64,000 nucleotides of DNA from CAZAMP01 sp964486455 (GTDB lineage: Bacteria; Eisenbacteria; RBG-16-71-46; CAZAMP01): positions 35,486 to 99,485 of the forward strand of contig CAZAMP010000010.1 of the NCBI GenBank assembly GCA_964486455.1. The letters are read 5' to 3'. A model generated the notes under the pieces. The model did not search any database, was not told where the DNA came from, and saw only the letters and a program-made list of their open reading frames with translations. The position numbers and the translations under genes were made by a program. Numbering within the stretch: the first letter of the stretch is position 1; every line of letters begins with the position of its first letter. Positions 1 through 7,199 of the stretch are shown here, piece after piece.

Positions 1-289
1 TGAGGACGCCGGGCTGGCGGTAGAAGAACGGCTGGGCGTCATCCTTCACCGGACGACCGAACGTCGGGTAGCGTGCGTGCCCGAGCCCGATCCGGCCCGT
101 CAGCTTGTTGAGGTCCTCGTCGTGCAGCGCGTGCGGGACGGTTCCCATCGCTTTGATGACGGGAAAACTATCGCCGTCCTTGGTGGCGATGCCGGCCGAG
201 TCCTGACCGCGGTGTTGAATGGTCTGAAGGGCTACGAAAATCTCGCGCGCCGCGCTCGGCACGCCGACAACGCCGACGAAGCCACACAT
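1..289 (-). CDS. purF: Amidophosphoribosyltransferase, N-terminal part (cut by window edge)
   Basis: The first 96 residues of glutamine PRPP amidotransferase, which makes 5-phosphoribosylamine in the first committed step of purine synthesis. The protein opens MCGFVGVVG, so Cys2 would be the exposed N-terminal nucleophile of the class II glutamine amidotransferase domain. QHRGQDSAGIA and a GHARYPT-type motif follow, as in PurF. The rest lies beyond base 1. The gene reads away from yqeY, whose stop is 13 bp upstream on the same strand, so the two may be co-transcribed. The family call is secure; only the glutaminase half can be seen. Confidence 0.93.
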   Translation of the reverse strand, partial: MCGFVGVVGVPSAAREIFVALQTIQHRGQDSAGIATKDGDSFPVIKAMGTVPHALHDEDLNKLTGRIGLGHARYPTFGRPVKDDAQPFFYRQPGVL

Positions 290-301
290 GTTTTCTTTCC
301 G

Positions 302-781
302 CTACTCCGAGTCTTGCTCGGAGGAAGGAGTGAGTTCTTCCTCAACGATCCGACGCACCAGGCTCGGCTCGACCTCTCCCTTGTGCGTCTTCATGATCGC
401 TCCCATGACCTGCCCGACGCGCTTGGGGTCCGACACCCCCATCTCGCTGATGGTGTTCTTCACGATGCCCCGAGTGGCTGCTTCATCGAGAAGCGACGGC
501 AGGAACTCGGAAAGGTAGTCGATCTCGAACCGGAGTTCCTGGATCTGTCCCTTCCCCGCGTCGCCGGCCTTTTCGAACTCGGGGATCGCCTTCGTGAGCT
601 GCTTGACGTAGGCGCCGACGATCTGTTGAACGACACCGTCGTCAAGCTCACCCGAGAAGTCCTTGGACATCCGATGTTCGGTGACCTTTGCTTTCACCAT
701 GCGGAGTGTCTGCACGATGCGCTTGTCCCCGGACTTCATCGCGTTCTTGAGACGGGATTCCATCTCATCGAGCATTGACAT
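302..781 (-). CDS. yqeY: GatB/YqeY family protein
   Basis: A 159-residue helical protein of the GatB/YqeY family, related to the tail domain of the amidotransferase subunit GatB. Its cellular role is not firmly established, though it is presumed to bind tRNA or assist amidotransferase-like enzymes. It begins MSMLDEMESRLKNAMKSGD and carries the typical family features: an early R-x-x-K region, an IDYLSEFLPSLLDE-like middle and a GQVMGAIMK stretch near the C-terminus. I chose the ATG at 781 because GGAGG lies 7 nt before it. The open frame continues 19 codons further upstream without a ribosome binding site. It probably forms an operon with purF. Confidence 0.88.
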   Translation of the reverse strand: MSMLDEMESRLKNAMKSGDKRIVQTLRMVKAKVTEHRMSKDFSGELDDGVVQQIVGAYVKQLTKAIPEFEKAGDAGKGQIQELRFEIDYLSEFLPSLLDEAATRGIVKNTISEMGVSDPKRVGQVMGAIMKTHKGEVEPSLVRRIVEEELTPSSEQDSE

Positions 782-863
782 GCATGTTCCTCCAGAGAGG
801 CATCCACTCAGCGGAAATCGAAACGCGAAGGGTATCACGTCGCGGCAGTCCCAGGAAGCGTCG

Positions 864-892
864 TTGTTTGTCCCGCGTTTCGTGACTACACT
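864..892 (+). promoter_or_regulatory. Possible sigma-70 promoter for the YprB-type nuclease
   Basis: TTGTTT (864-869), a 17 bp spacer and TACACT (887-892) would start transcription near 899, just before the GGAGG at 902-906. Both boxes are imperfect matches; the spacing is ideal. Confidence 0.4.
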
Positions 893-916
893 GGCCGGCG
901 TGGAGGATGAAACTCG

Positions 917-1750
917 ATGCGCTTCTCACCCAATTTGCGGCGGAAGCTCTCGGCGCTCCGCCGAACCGATACGGTGGCGGCCCGACCACCTGACGGGTGT
1001 CGTGCCGCCGTCAAATCCGCGGATGCCGTGGCCCGACCGGCGCCAAGCCGGGCCCAAGCGCCTCCCGCGCCGTGGTTCGACGAGGAGGAGCTGTGGGCCA
1101 TGGAGATGGAGTCCCTCACGACCCGGGAGGGGCCGATCGAGGTCCGCCGGCTGACCCTTCCGTTGCCCGGGATACCGCAGCTCCATCCCTATCAGTCGGC
1201 GGGCGATGAGGCGCTGACATGCGTGTTCTTCGATACCGAAACGCTCGGTCTCGGGTCTCAGCCGATTTTCATGGCGGGCTTTGCCTGGCTCGGTGCGAAC
1301 TCGCTTGTCATCGAGCAGGTCTTTGCGCGCGACTATAGTCGAGAGGCGGCACTCCTCCGGAGGCTTTGCGACGTCTGGGAGCGCGCGGCCTTGGTCGTGA
1401 CGTTCAATGGACGCTCGTACGACATTCCGCTCGCGAAGGATCGCGTGGTGCGACATCGACTTGGGCGGCTCGAGACGGTGCCCGATATCGATCTTTTACC
1501 GCTCGCCCGCCGTCGTTGGAGTCGGGACTTGCCTGACTGTCGGCTCACGACGCTCGAATTCCACCTGCTCGGCCGCGCCCGAACCGGTGACGTGCCGGGG
1601 GCGGAGATCCCGCCCCTCTATCATCGTTCGGTTCGCTCCGGGGACGTGGGTCTCCTTGCGCCCGTCTTCTACCACAACGCTCTGGATCTCATCACCATGG
1701 TAGAGCTATTGCCCCGATTGGTGTCTGAAGAGGAATCTTCGGCCGACTGA
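917..1750 (+). CDS. YprB-type RNase H-like exonuclease domain protein
   Basis: A 277-residue protein whose residues ~100-275 match the YprB/RNase H-like nuclease family (DEDD fold). Candidate metal ligands are Asp106/Glu108 in FFDTETLG, Asp169 in TFNGRSYD, Asp190/192 in VPDIDLL and Asp257 in FYHNALD. The order DxE, N-x4-D, D, HNxxD is the family pattern and suggests a 3'-5' exonuclease on DNA or RNA; the substrate is unknown. The first ~75 residues are Arg/Ala/Pro-rich and look unstructured. GGAGG is 10 nt before this ATG. Another ATG at 907, in a different frame, reads only 28 codons, so the exact start is open to doubt. It stands alone and faces away from yqeY. Confidence 0.8.
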   Translation: MRFSPNLRRKLSALRRTDTVAARPPDGCRAAVKSADAVARPAPSRAQAPPAPWFDEEELWAMEMESLTTREGPIEVRRLTLPLPGIPQLHPYQSAGDEALTCVFFDTETLGLGSQPIFMAGFAWLGANSLVIEQVFARDYSREAALLRRLCDVWERAALVVTFNGRSYDIPLAKDRVVRHRLGRLETVPDIDLLPLARRRWSRDLPDCRLTTLEFHLLGRARTGDVPGAEIPPLYHRSVRSGDVGLLAPVFYHNALDLITMVELLPRLVSEEESSAD

Positions 1751-1811
1751 GACGGCCCCGCGCGTTTGTGGGTCGTCGAGGGTCGGGTGCCGGGTTGGGG
1801 TCTGGATAGAG

Positions 1812-1840
1812 CGAGGGGGGAGATGTAATCTCCCCCCTCG
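1812..1840. terminator. 12-bp perfect hairpin between convergent genes
   Basis: CGAGGGGGGAGA (1812-1823), a 5-nt loop and TCTCCCCCCTCG (1829-1840) form a perfect 12 bp stem midway between the convergent nuclease and spoVG genes. No U-run follows on either strand, so this is not a classical intrinsic terminator. It could still block read-through or protect 3' ends of both transcripts. Confidence 0.5.
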
Positions 1841-1894
1841 AAACCTGATCGGCAGGCCGATCGGCGGGTGGGTGCCGCCTATGTGAGGTGCCGC

Positions 1895-2257
1895 CTACGA
1901 GATGTTCCGTCCCTCCATGACATCGTAGTAGATATTCAGCACATTCTCTTCCAACCGCTTTCGGGTGGTCGAGTTTATGGGGTGCACGATGTCCTGGAAA
2001 GTGCCGTCGGATTTCTGACGGCTCGGCATGGCGACGAACAGTCTCTCGCGTCCTTCGATGATCTTGATTCCGCGGATGACGAAGCAACTGTTGAGCGTGA
2101 TGCTCACAAAGGCCTTCAGCTTCTCTTCGCTTCTCGGAGACACCCGTACCTCAGAAATGGTAAGGCCGGTATCTGAAATCTGGAGGTCACACGATACCGT
2201 TCTTGTCCCCCCAACCGATGTTGTCGGGCTACCGTGACGGTCCGGAGCGTCATGCAT
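1895..2257 (-). CDS. spoVG: SpoVG family nucleic-acid-binding regulator
   Basis: A 120-residue SpoVG protein. The core TISEVRVSPRSEEKLKAF, FVIRGIKIIEG and FVAMPSRQKSDGTFQDIVHPIN is very close to the Firmicutes/spirochaete family, which binds DNA and RNA and acts as a global regulator. The usual protein starts about where residue 32 lies here. No in-frame ATG, GTG or TTG occurs between that point and the ATG at 2257, so the ~30-residue N-terminal extension seems real. GGAG lies 10 nt upstream. No sporulation gene is near, consistent with a general regulatory role. A sigma-70-type promoter lies about 90 bp upstream. Confidence 0.92.
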   Translation of the reverse strand: MHDAPDRHGSPTTSVGGTRTVSCDLQISDTGLTISEVRVSPRSEEKLKAFVSITLNSCFVIRGIKIIEGRERLFVAMPSRQKSDGTFQDIVHPINSTTRKRLEENVLNIYYDVMEGRNIS

Positions 2258-2348
2258 GATGTGTTGTCTCCTCTCTCTCCCGGATCGGCCCCAGCGGAGA
2301 CGGGGATTCCCCTCCTCCGCGATCCGGCTGCATCACGATCGCTGGCCT

Positions 2349-2378
2349 ATGTTACGCCAAATCTTAGAGTTAGGTCAA
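2349..2378 (-). promoter_or_regulatory. Sigma-70-type promoter for spoVG
   Basis: On the minus strand TTGACC (2378-2373), 18 bp and TAACAT (2354-2349). Transcription would begin near 2342, giving a leader of about 85 nt before the spoVG ATG. The TTGACC -35 box recurs at three other promoters in the window. Confidence 0.5.
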
Positions 2379-2541
2379 CACCATTTTCCGATCCATTTCC
2401 TGCTCTTTTGGGGCCTCGGCGGTCGCCCCCGCACCGACGATTCTCGGACGACATTTGACGATAAGCCGACACCTAAGGGCTGTGCCTGGCGGCAGCTTCC
2501 GGCGTGGTAGGGAGTTGCGAAGTCCCCGAAAGCCCGACGTA

Positions 2542-2557
2542 TGGCACATCACTTGCA
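2542..2557 (+). promoter_or_regulatory. Sigma-54 -24/-12 promoter element
   Basis: TGGCAC-ATCAC-TTGCA matches the consensus TGGCAC-N5-TTGC at every defined position. Expected start is near 2568, giving a leader of about 280 nt to the GTPase start at 2846. The distance is long, so the first gene it serves is uncertain. Confidence 0.6.
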
Positions 2558-2845
2558 TGTGCGGTGAGATCGGGCCCGACGGGCCGAGTTCAAGGGGTGT
2601 CGGTGGCGTCTCGGGCGGTGGAGCGTCGCGGTATTGGGAGAGGCGCGATGAGCCACCGGGCCACGGGGAGACCTCCGCTTGACGAGGCGTGGCGCGACGC
2701 GTCGTCGTCTCACAAGGGGAGGGGCTAACCCGAGGTTGCTGCCGCGCCCTTTCGTGAAAGCTTCTGGGACGTGCGCTTCCGTCCCGGCCTCTGCTTCGCG
2801 TAAACTCCCGGGGGACACGACGACTATGGTCCTTGGGAGAGAAGA

Positions 2846-3844
2846 ATGCCCGCGAACCTCACCCCTGAGTATCGTGATGCGGAAACGCGCTACCGCGAGG
2901 CGAAGACGCCGGAGGAAAAGGAAGAGTGTCTTCGCGAGATGCTACGTGTAATCCCGAAGCACAAGGGGACCGACAAGCTTCAAGCTGATCTCAAGCGCCG
3001 TCTGGCGAAGCTCCGCGGCGGCGGCAAGAAGAAGGCAACGCGACGGCATCCGGGTGAGTTCGTCGAAAAGGAAGGATCGAAGCAGGTCCTTCTGATCGGC
3101 GGACCGAACGCGGGGAAGTCAGCGCTCCTCGACGCGCTCACGAGCGCCCACCCCGAGGTGGCCCCGTATCCATTCACGACGACCCGCCTGTCACCCGGCA
3201 TGATGCACTACGAGGACATTCAGATCCAACTGGTGGATTCACCGGCCATATCGCGTGATTTCGCCCGCACGTGGATGTCGAATCAGCTCCGCGCATGCGA
3301 TCTGCTGCTCTGGATCGTGAGTCTGGGCAACGATGATGTCTTGACGGCGATCGAGGAGACACAGAGCGTCCTGGAGGAGTGGCATCTGGACTTGGTCCCC
3401 GCGGATCGCTTCGAGGAGACTGACGAACACAACGAGCCCGGCGCGCTGCGCACGCGGCCGGCGCTGCTTGTGGGCACTCACTCGGATGACGATGCGGCCG
3501 ACGTGCGGGCCGAGCTTCTCATGGAGATCGTGGGTTCGGAATGGTCGTTGCTGCGGACGTCGCCGGTGACGGGCGATGGGCTGGATGGCCTTCGACAGCG
3601 AGTCTTCGACGAAGTTCACATCGTTCGCGTATACACGAAGGAGCCGGGAAAGAAGGCCGACATGAACTGCCCCTATGTTCTCGATGAGAACAGCACGGTC
3701 ATGGATCTGGCCACGAAGATCCACAAGGACATCTCCGAGCAGCTGCGATTCGCTCGGATCTGGGGGAAGGACGCGTTCGACGGTCAGCACGTTCAGCGAG
3801 ATCATGTCCTGTCGGACGGGGACGTGGTCGAGCTCCATGCATGA
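2846..3844 (+). CDS. DRG/Obg-like GTPase with C-terminal TGS domain
   Basis: A 332-residue P-loop GTPase. Residues 1-70 are charged and helical. The P-loop is GGPNAGKS (85-92), with switch region TTT at 111-113 and a G3-like DSPA at 131-134. A TGS domain (about 258-332) ends the protein with a DGDVVELHA signature. This layout recalls archaeal/eukaryotic DRG and bacterial Obg-family proteins, which act on ribosomes or RNA. Two oddities: G3 lacks the usual Gly (DxPG is DSPA), and the G4 position reads THSD rather than NKxD, so guanine specificity is uncertain. GGGAGAG precedes the ATG. It overlaps the MEMO gene by ATGA, so translation is likely coupled. Confidence 0.82.
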   Translation: MPANLTPEYRDAETRYREAKTPEEKEECLREMLRVIPKHKGTDKLQADLKRRLAKLRGGGKKKATRRHPGEFVEKEGSKQVLLIGGPNAGKSALLDALTSAHPEVAPYPFTTTRLSPGMMHYEDIQIQLVDSPAISRDFARTWMSNQLRACDLLLWIVSLGNDDVLTAIEETQSVLEEWHLDLVPADRFEETDEHNEPGALRTRPALLVGTHSDDDAADVRAELLMEIVGSEWSLLRTSPVTGDGLDGLRQRVFDEVHIVRVYTKEPGKKADMNCPYVLDENSTVMDLATKIHKDISEQLRFARIWGKDAFDGQHVQRDHVLSDGDVVELHA

Positions 3845-5106
3845 GAGAGGAAGACGTCGTGACCCGGCACTCTGACGTGGCGCGCCCGAACGCGGGCGCG
3901 TACAAATGCCCGAAACTCCGCGCAATCGAGTCTTTCAGCGTCGATACCGATGACGGCGAGCGACTCGTCCTGAGGGATCCAACCGGGTACGTGGAAGAGA
4001 CGGTGGCGTTGATACCCGCGGCGGGCCTCCTGCTTCAGTTCTTCGATGGGGAGCGGTCCGCCGTGCAGATCGCCACGCGCGTCCAGCTGCAGTACAGCCT
4101 TCAGGTTACATCCGATGCGATCGCCGAGCTTGCCCAGGGCCTGGACGAGCTGGGGTTTCTGGAATCCCCGGCGTTCGACGTGCGGCGACGGGCGATCAAC
4201 GATGCCTATCGGCGCTCGGCGAAGCGCGAGGCGCGTTTCGCGGGCGAGAGCTATCCGGCAGAGCCCGACGAGCTGAAGGCGTTTCTTGCCGAGAGCTTCG
4301 AGCGGCTCGACCCGATCGACGGCGACGAGATACCGGCCGGCATCGTTGCGCCCCACGTCGATCTGCGGGTGGCCGAAGCCGCCTACGGACATGCGTACCG
4401 CCGTTTCCTCGGCGCTCGGAGGCGCCCGGACGCTTTCGTGGTCGTGGGTACGGCACACGGGCCGATTGAAGGCTTCGTCGCCGCCAGCCACGTTCCCTAC
4501 GATACTCCCTTGGGGCCCGTCCCGGTCGATCACGAGCTTCTCGATCGCGTGGCGGATCTCTATCCCGGCGACCTGTTCGCGGACGAGGCCGCGCATCGGA
4601 CGGAGCACTCCGTGGAGTTCCAGGCGGTTTATTTGCGATACCTGTTCGGTGTCGACGTGCCGCCCATGCTCCCCGTCATCTCTAACTCGCTCGAGCGTTT
4701 CGCGGACGGACACGATGACCCAGCCTGCAACCCACAGGTCGGTCGCTTCGTCGACGCCGTTCGTCGCGCGGCCGACGAGCAGAAGAAAAGCCTCTGCTTC
4801 GTGGCCGGAGCCGATCTGGCGCATATCGGTCCGCGATTCTCCGATCCCGGTCCCGTGAACGCGGAGACGCTCCGGGATCTCGAAAAGCGTGATCGCGAGA
4901 CCCTCGCGACCGTGGAAACCGGAGATGCGCAAGCGTTCTATCGCTCGGTCTGCGAAGACGGCAATGGGCGTCGAATCTGCGGGCTCGCGCCGGTATTCCT
5001 CACCATGCTCTGGGCCGACGGCCGGCACGCCAGGATCACGGACTACCGCCAGTGGGTCGAACAGGGCTCTTGCGTGAGCTTCGCCGCGGCGGAGTTCGAT
5101 GCCTGA
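3841..5106 (+). CDS. MEMO family protein with N-terminal PqqD/RRE-like domain
   Basis: A 421-residue protein of two parts. Residues ~20-110 resemble a PqqD-type winged helix (LIPAAGLLLQFFDGERSAVQIA, then LDELGFLES), the fold used as a peptide-recognition element. Residues ~165-421 are a MEMO domain (AmmeMemoRadiSam protein B family): GIVAPHVDLR with His172, an HRTEHSVEF motif with His252 and His256, and an ICGLAPVF segment near the C-terminus. MEMO proteins have an extradiol-dioxygenase-like fold whose bacterial function is unknown. AMMECR1 and radical SAM partners are not adjacent. The gene overlaps the GTPase by 4 nt and the cysteine-cluster gene by 8 nt, so the three are probably one operon. 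Confidence 0.85.
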   Translation: MREEDVVTRHSDVARPNAGAYKCPKLRAIESFSVDTDDGERLVLRDPTGYVEETVALIPAAGLLLQFFDGERSAVQIATRVQLQYSLQVTSDAIAELAQGLDELGFLESPAFDVRRRAINDAYRRSAKREARFAGESYPAEPDELKAFLAESFERLDPIDGDEIPAGIVAPHVDLRVAEAAYGHAYRRFLGARRRPDAFVVVGTAHGPIEGFVAASHVPYDTPLGPVPVDHELLDRVADLYPGDLFADEAAHRTEHSVEFQAVYLRYLFGVDVPPMLPVISNSLERFADGHDDPACNPQVGRFVDAVRRAADEQKKSLCFVAGADLAHIGPRFSDPGPVNAETLRDLEKRDRETLATVETGDAQAFYRSVCEDGNGRRICGLAPVFLTMLWADGRHARITDYRQWVEQGSCVSFAAAEFDA

Positions 5107-5542
5107 GCGGCGGGCCTGGTACGCGGACGGACTTCGGTTCACGTGCACGAAGAGCGCAAAGTGCTGTCGCAATCACGGCGACTATGATCACGTCTACTTC
5201 ACCAAGGCCGAAGAGCGGGCGCTCGCGCGTCATTTCGGGACCACGCTTCGCGATCTCCGGCGTCGCTACATCCGCATTCAGGACGGGTATCGCGTCGCGC
5301 GTGCGCGCGGAGATGGCTGTATCTTTCTTAGCGACGGGGAATGCTCGATCTATGACGTTCGCCCGGTGCCGTGCCGCACGTGGCCGTTCTGGCCCGAACT
5401 CCTGCGACGCGCGGCATGGGAGCGGGACGTGTTGAGCTTCTGCCCCGGCGCTGGGATCGGAGAGCTGCATTCCCCGAGCGAGGTCCGGCGGGCGCTTCGC
5501 TTGAAGCGCAGCCACGACCGCGAACTGGAGGCCGATCGGTGA
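5099..5542 (+). CDS. YkgJ-type cysteine-cluster protein
   Basis: A 147-residue protein of the YkgJ/zinc-or-iron-chelating cysteine-cluster family. Conserved cysteines are visible at 16, 22, 23, 74, 82, 92 and 115, including the signatures KCCRN, GDGCIFL-x4-CSIYDVRPVPCRTWP and FCPG. Family members bind a metal or an iron-sulfur cluster; no general function is established. The start overlaps the MEMO gene by 8 nt and its stop overlaps the GTG of queG (GTGA), so it is embedded in the operon. A role in metal delivery to the neighbouring Fe-S enzyme QueG is possible but is only inference from position. Confidence 0.8.
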   Translation: MPERRAWYADGLRFTCTKSAKCCRNHGDYDHVYFTKAEERALARHFGTTLRDLRRRYIRIQDGYRVARARGDGCIFLSDGECSIYDVRPVPCRTWPFWPELLRRAAWERDVLSFCPGAGIGELHSPSEVRRALRLKRSHDRELEADR

Positions 5543-6477
5543 CGGTTTCGGCGGAGAGACTGAAGGCCGAGATTGCGATCCGGGCCCGGAATCTCGGGTT
5601 CGATCAGTTCGGTGTCGCGGAGGCAACGCCACTCGTCGACGAGCGCGAACGACTGCGCGAATGGCTTCGCCACGGCAATCACGCCACGATGACCTACATC
5701 GAGCGTCTCGAGACCGAGCGGATCGACCCCGGAGCGCTGCTCGAGGGGGCGAAGAGCGTTCTCTGCTTCGCGAGTAACTACTACCATCCGGATCCCCCCG
5801 GCCGCTCCGACGTGCACATTGCCCGCTACGCACGCGGTCGCGACTATCATCGCGTGCTCAGGTCGAAACTGAAGTCGATCGCGGCGCTCATCACCTCCCG
5901 ATATCCGGACGCCGCCACGCGGATCTGTGTCGATACGGCACCCATCCTGGAGAAGGCGTGGGCGGAGCGGGCCGGCATCGGATGGCGCGGCAAGCACTCC
6001 AACCTGGTTTCTCGGACGCGAGGATCCTGGATGTTCCTCGGAGAGATGCTCACCACCGTTGCCCTGCCACCGGATCGTCCCCATCAGGACTTCTGTGGCG
6101 AGTGCCGGAAATGCCTCGACGCGTGTCCGACCGACGCATTCCCGCGCCCGTACGTTCTCGACGCGCGCCGCTGCATTTCGTACCTGACGATCGAACACAA
6201 GGGAGCGTTCGAGCCGGGGGAGGGCGAGCGGATCGGCGGCCTTTTGTTCGGCTGCGATGTGTGCCTCGAGGTGTGTCCCTGGAACAGGTTCCAGCAACGG
6301 AGCGGCGAGGCGGACTTTGCGCCGCGTGAGGCGGTTACGTCGCTCGGGGCGAGGCAGTGGCGTGACATCGACGACGACACCGGCGACACGATTCTGAGCG
6401 GCAGCGCGATGCGTCGCGCCGGGCTCGGGGGGCTCCGGCGAAACGCCCGACAGATCCTCAAAAACCACAAGGAGTAA
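5539..6477 (+). CDS. queG: Epoxyqueuosine reductase
   Basis: QueG carries out the last step of queuosine synthesis, reducing epoxyqueuosine to queuosine in tRNA with cobalamin and two 4Fe-4S clusters. I use the GTG at 5539 (312 residues): GGAGG lies 7-8 nt upstream and it overlaps the previous stop. Upstream in-frame codons have no support. Visible features are Asp132 in VDTAPILEKAW, the presumed catalytic acid; cluster ligands CGECRKCLDACP (186, 189, 192, 196); and CDVCLEVCPW (239, 242, 246) with Cys212. The length is slightly below the typical 350-380 because the C-terminal HEAT-like region is short, as in many short QueG forms. Confidence 0.93.
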   Translation: MTVSAERLKAEIAIRARNLGFDQFGVAEATPLVDERERLREWLRHGNHATMTYIERLETERIDPGALLEGAKSVLCFASNYYHPDPPGRSDVHIARYARGRDYHRVLRSKLKSIAALITSRYPDAATRICVDTAPILEKAWAERAGIGWRGKHSNLVSRTRGSWMFLGEMLTTVALPPDRPHQDFCGECRKCLDACPTDAFPRPYVLDARRCISYLTIEHKGAFEPGEGERIGGLLFGCDVCLEVCPWNRFQQRSGEADFAPREAVTSLGARQWRDIDDDTGDTILSGSAMRRAGLGGLRRNARQILKNHKE

Positions 6478-6505
6478 GGGCGGTCAATCCCACTCAGAAT
6501 GCGGC

Positions 6506-6534
6506 TTGACCTCTGACATGGGCCTACCTATAGT
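6506..6534 (+). promoter_or_regulatory. Strong sigma-70 promoter
   Basis: TTGACC (6506-6511), exactly 17 bp, then TATAGT (6529-6534). Start predicted near 6541, some 170 nt before the lipoprotein start. It would drive the lipoprotein and outer-membrane barrel pair. Confidence 0.7.
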
Positions 6535-6547
6535 TTTGCTCACCGGT

Positions 6548-6590
6548 GTTCTCCAATAGGAGAACTGAAGGGGGGCGTGAGCCCCTTTCT
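6548..6590 (+). promoter_or_regulatory. Two leader hairpins directly after the promoter
   Basis: A perfect 7-bp dyad GTTCTCC-AATA-GGAGAAC (6548-6565) begins about 7 nt after the predicted start. A second stem AAGGGG/CCCCTT (6568-6573 with 6582-6587) follows and is succeeded by a pyrimidine-rich run. They could be an operator, a stabilising 5' cap structure or an attenuator; nothing in sequence decides. Confidence 0.4.
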
Positions 6591-6710
6591 CTCTTGAATA
6601 TCTATCGCCTGCTCCTCTTTTTAGCAGACGCCGATCCATGGGCGGGGAGTGCAGGCACCGCTGCCGCAGGCATGAAGCGCTGTCGGGGGAAAGTGATGGG
6701 AGGGCCCGGC

Positions 6711-7190
6711 ATGGGTAGGAAGCGCGTAGGTTGGTGGTTGCTCTCCGTCGCGTCTCTGCTTCTTCTAGTCGGATGTGCAAAGCGAGTGCCGATCGAGGGA
6801 CTCGACTTCTCTCCGGAAGAAAAGGTCGTCCTGACCTTTCACGATTCGAGCGCGCTCACTGGCAGAGTAGATCACGACGAGCTGGTCCTTTACGAGACCT
6901 CGGACACGAAGTTCAGGGGCAGAATCGAATCCGTCGACGAGGCGGAGATCGTCGTCGCGGACGTCGTCACGCTGACCGATCGTGGCTCTCATCGTTATGA
7001 GCGCGAGCGGATGAAGCACTATCGCCTCTACGTTGACGATGAGGATTCCGATCGGCTCGTTTTGAGTCGTGACAACATCCTTCAGGTGCAGCGCATTCAA
7101 ACCGACAAGCCACGAACGTTTCGACGCATCATTTTCTGGACGTTCGGCGCTGCCATCGGCTTGCTAGCTATCAGGGACAGGAATTTCTAG
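6711..7190 (+). CDS. Small predicted lipoprotein of unknown function
   Basis: A 159-residue exported protein I do not recognise. It starts MGRKRVGWWLLSVASLLLLV and has a lipobox LLVGC with Cys22, so lipidation and outer-membrane anchoring are likely. The mature part is charged and beta-rich (short segments such as KVVLTFHD, EIVVADVV, HYRLYVDD) and ends with a hydrophobic stretch IIFWTFGAAIGLLAI near the C-terminus, unusual for a lipoprotein. I chose the ATG at 6711 because GGGAGG lies 7 nt before it; earlier in-frame ATGs at 6672 and 6696 lack that. The barrel gene follows after 9 bp, so the two proteins are probably made together. Confidence 0.65.
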   Translation: MGRKRVGWWLLSVASLLLLVGCAKRVPIEGLDFSPEEKVVLTFHDSSALTGRVDHDELVLYETSDTKFRGRIESVDEAEIVVADVVTLTDRGSHRYERERMKHYRLYVDDEDSDRLVLSRDNILQVQRIQTDKPRTFRRIIFWTFGAAIGLLAIRDRNF

Positions 7191-7199
7191 GAGGAGCCG

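Larger units (their letters stand above)
2258..2845. other. 588-bp intergenic region between spoVG and the GTPase
   Basis: Divergent control region. It holds the spoVG promoter (2349-2378), a sigma-54-type element on the plus strand (2542-2556), an inverted repeat GGGA-N9-TCCC at 2513-2529 and a small GGGACG/CGTCCC hairpin near 2768-2786. A 26-codon frame at 2648-2728 has a GGAG 7 nt upstream, but nothing else supports it. I see no RNA gene. Confidence 0.6.

Noticed and set aside
2648..2728. 26-codon frame with GGAG 7 nt upstream
   Set aside because: Composition is ordinary for the region and nothing else supports a peptide; possible leader peptide but not enough evidence.
3802..5172. 456-codon open frame on the minus strand
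   Set aside because: Lies antisense over the MEMO gene, whose motifs are clear; high GC leaves long antisense frames. No binding site or recognisable domain.
5350..6468. 372-codon minus-strand frame
   Set aside because: Complement of queG with its cluster cysteines on the plus strand; no family features.
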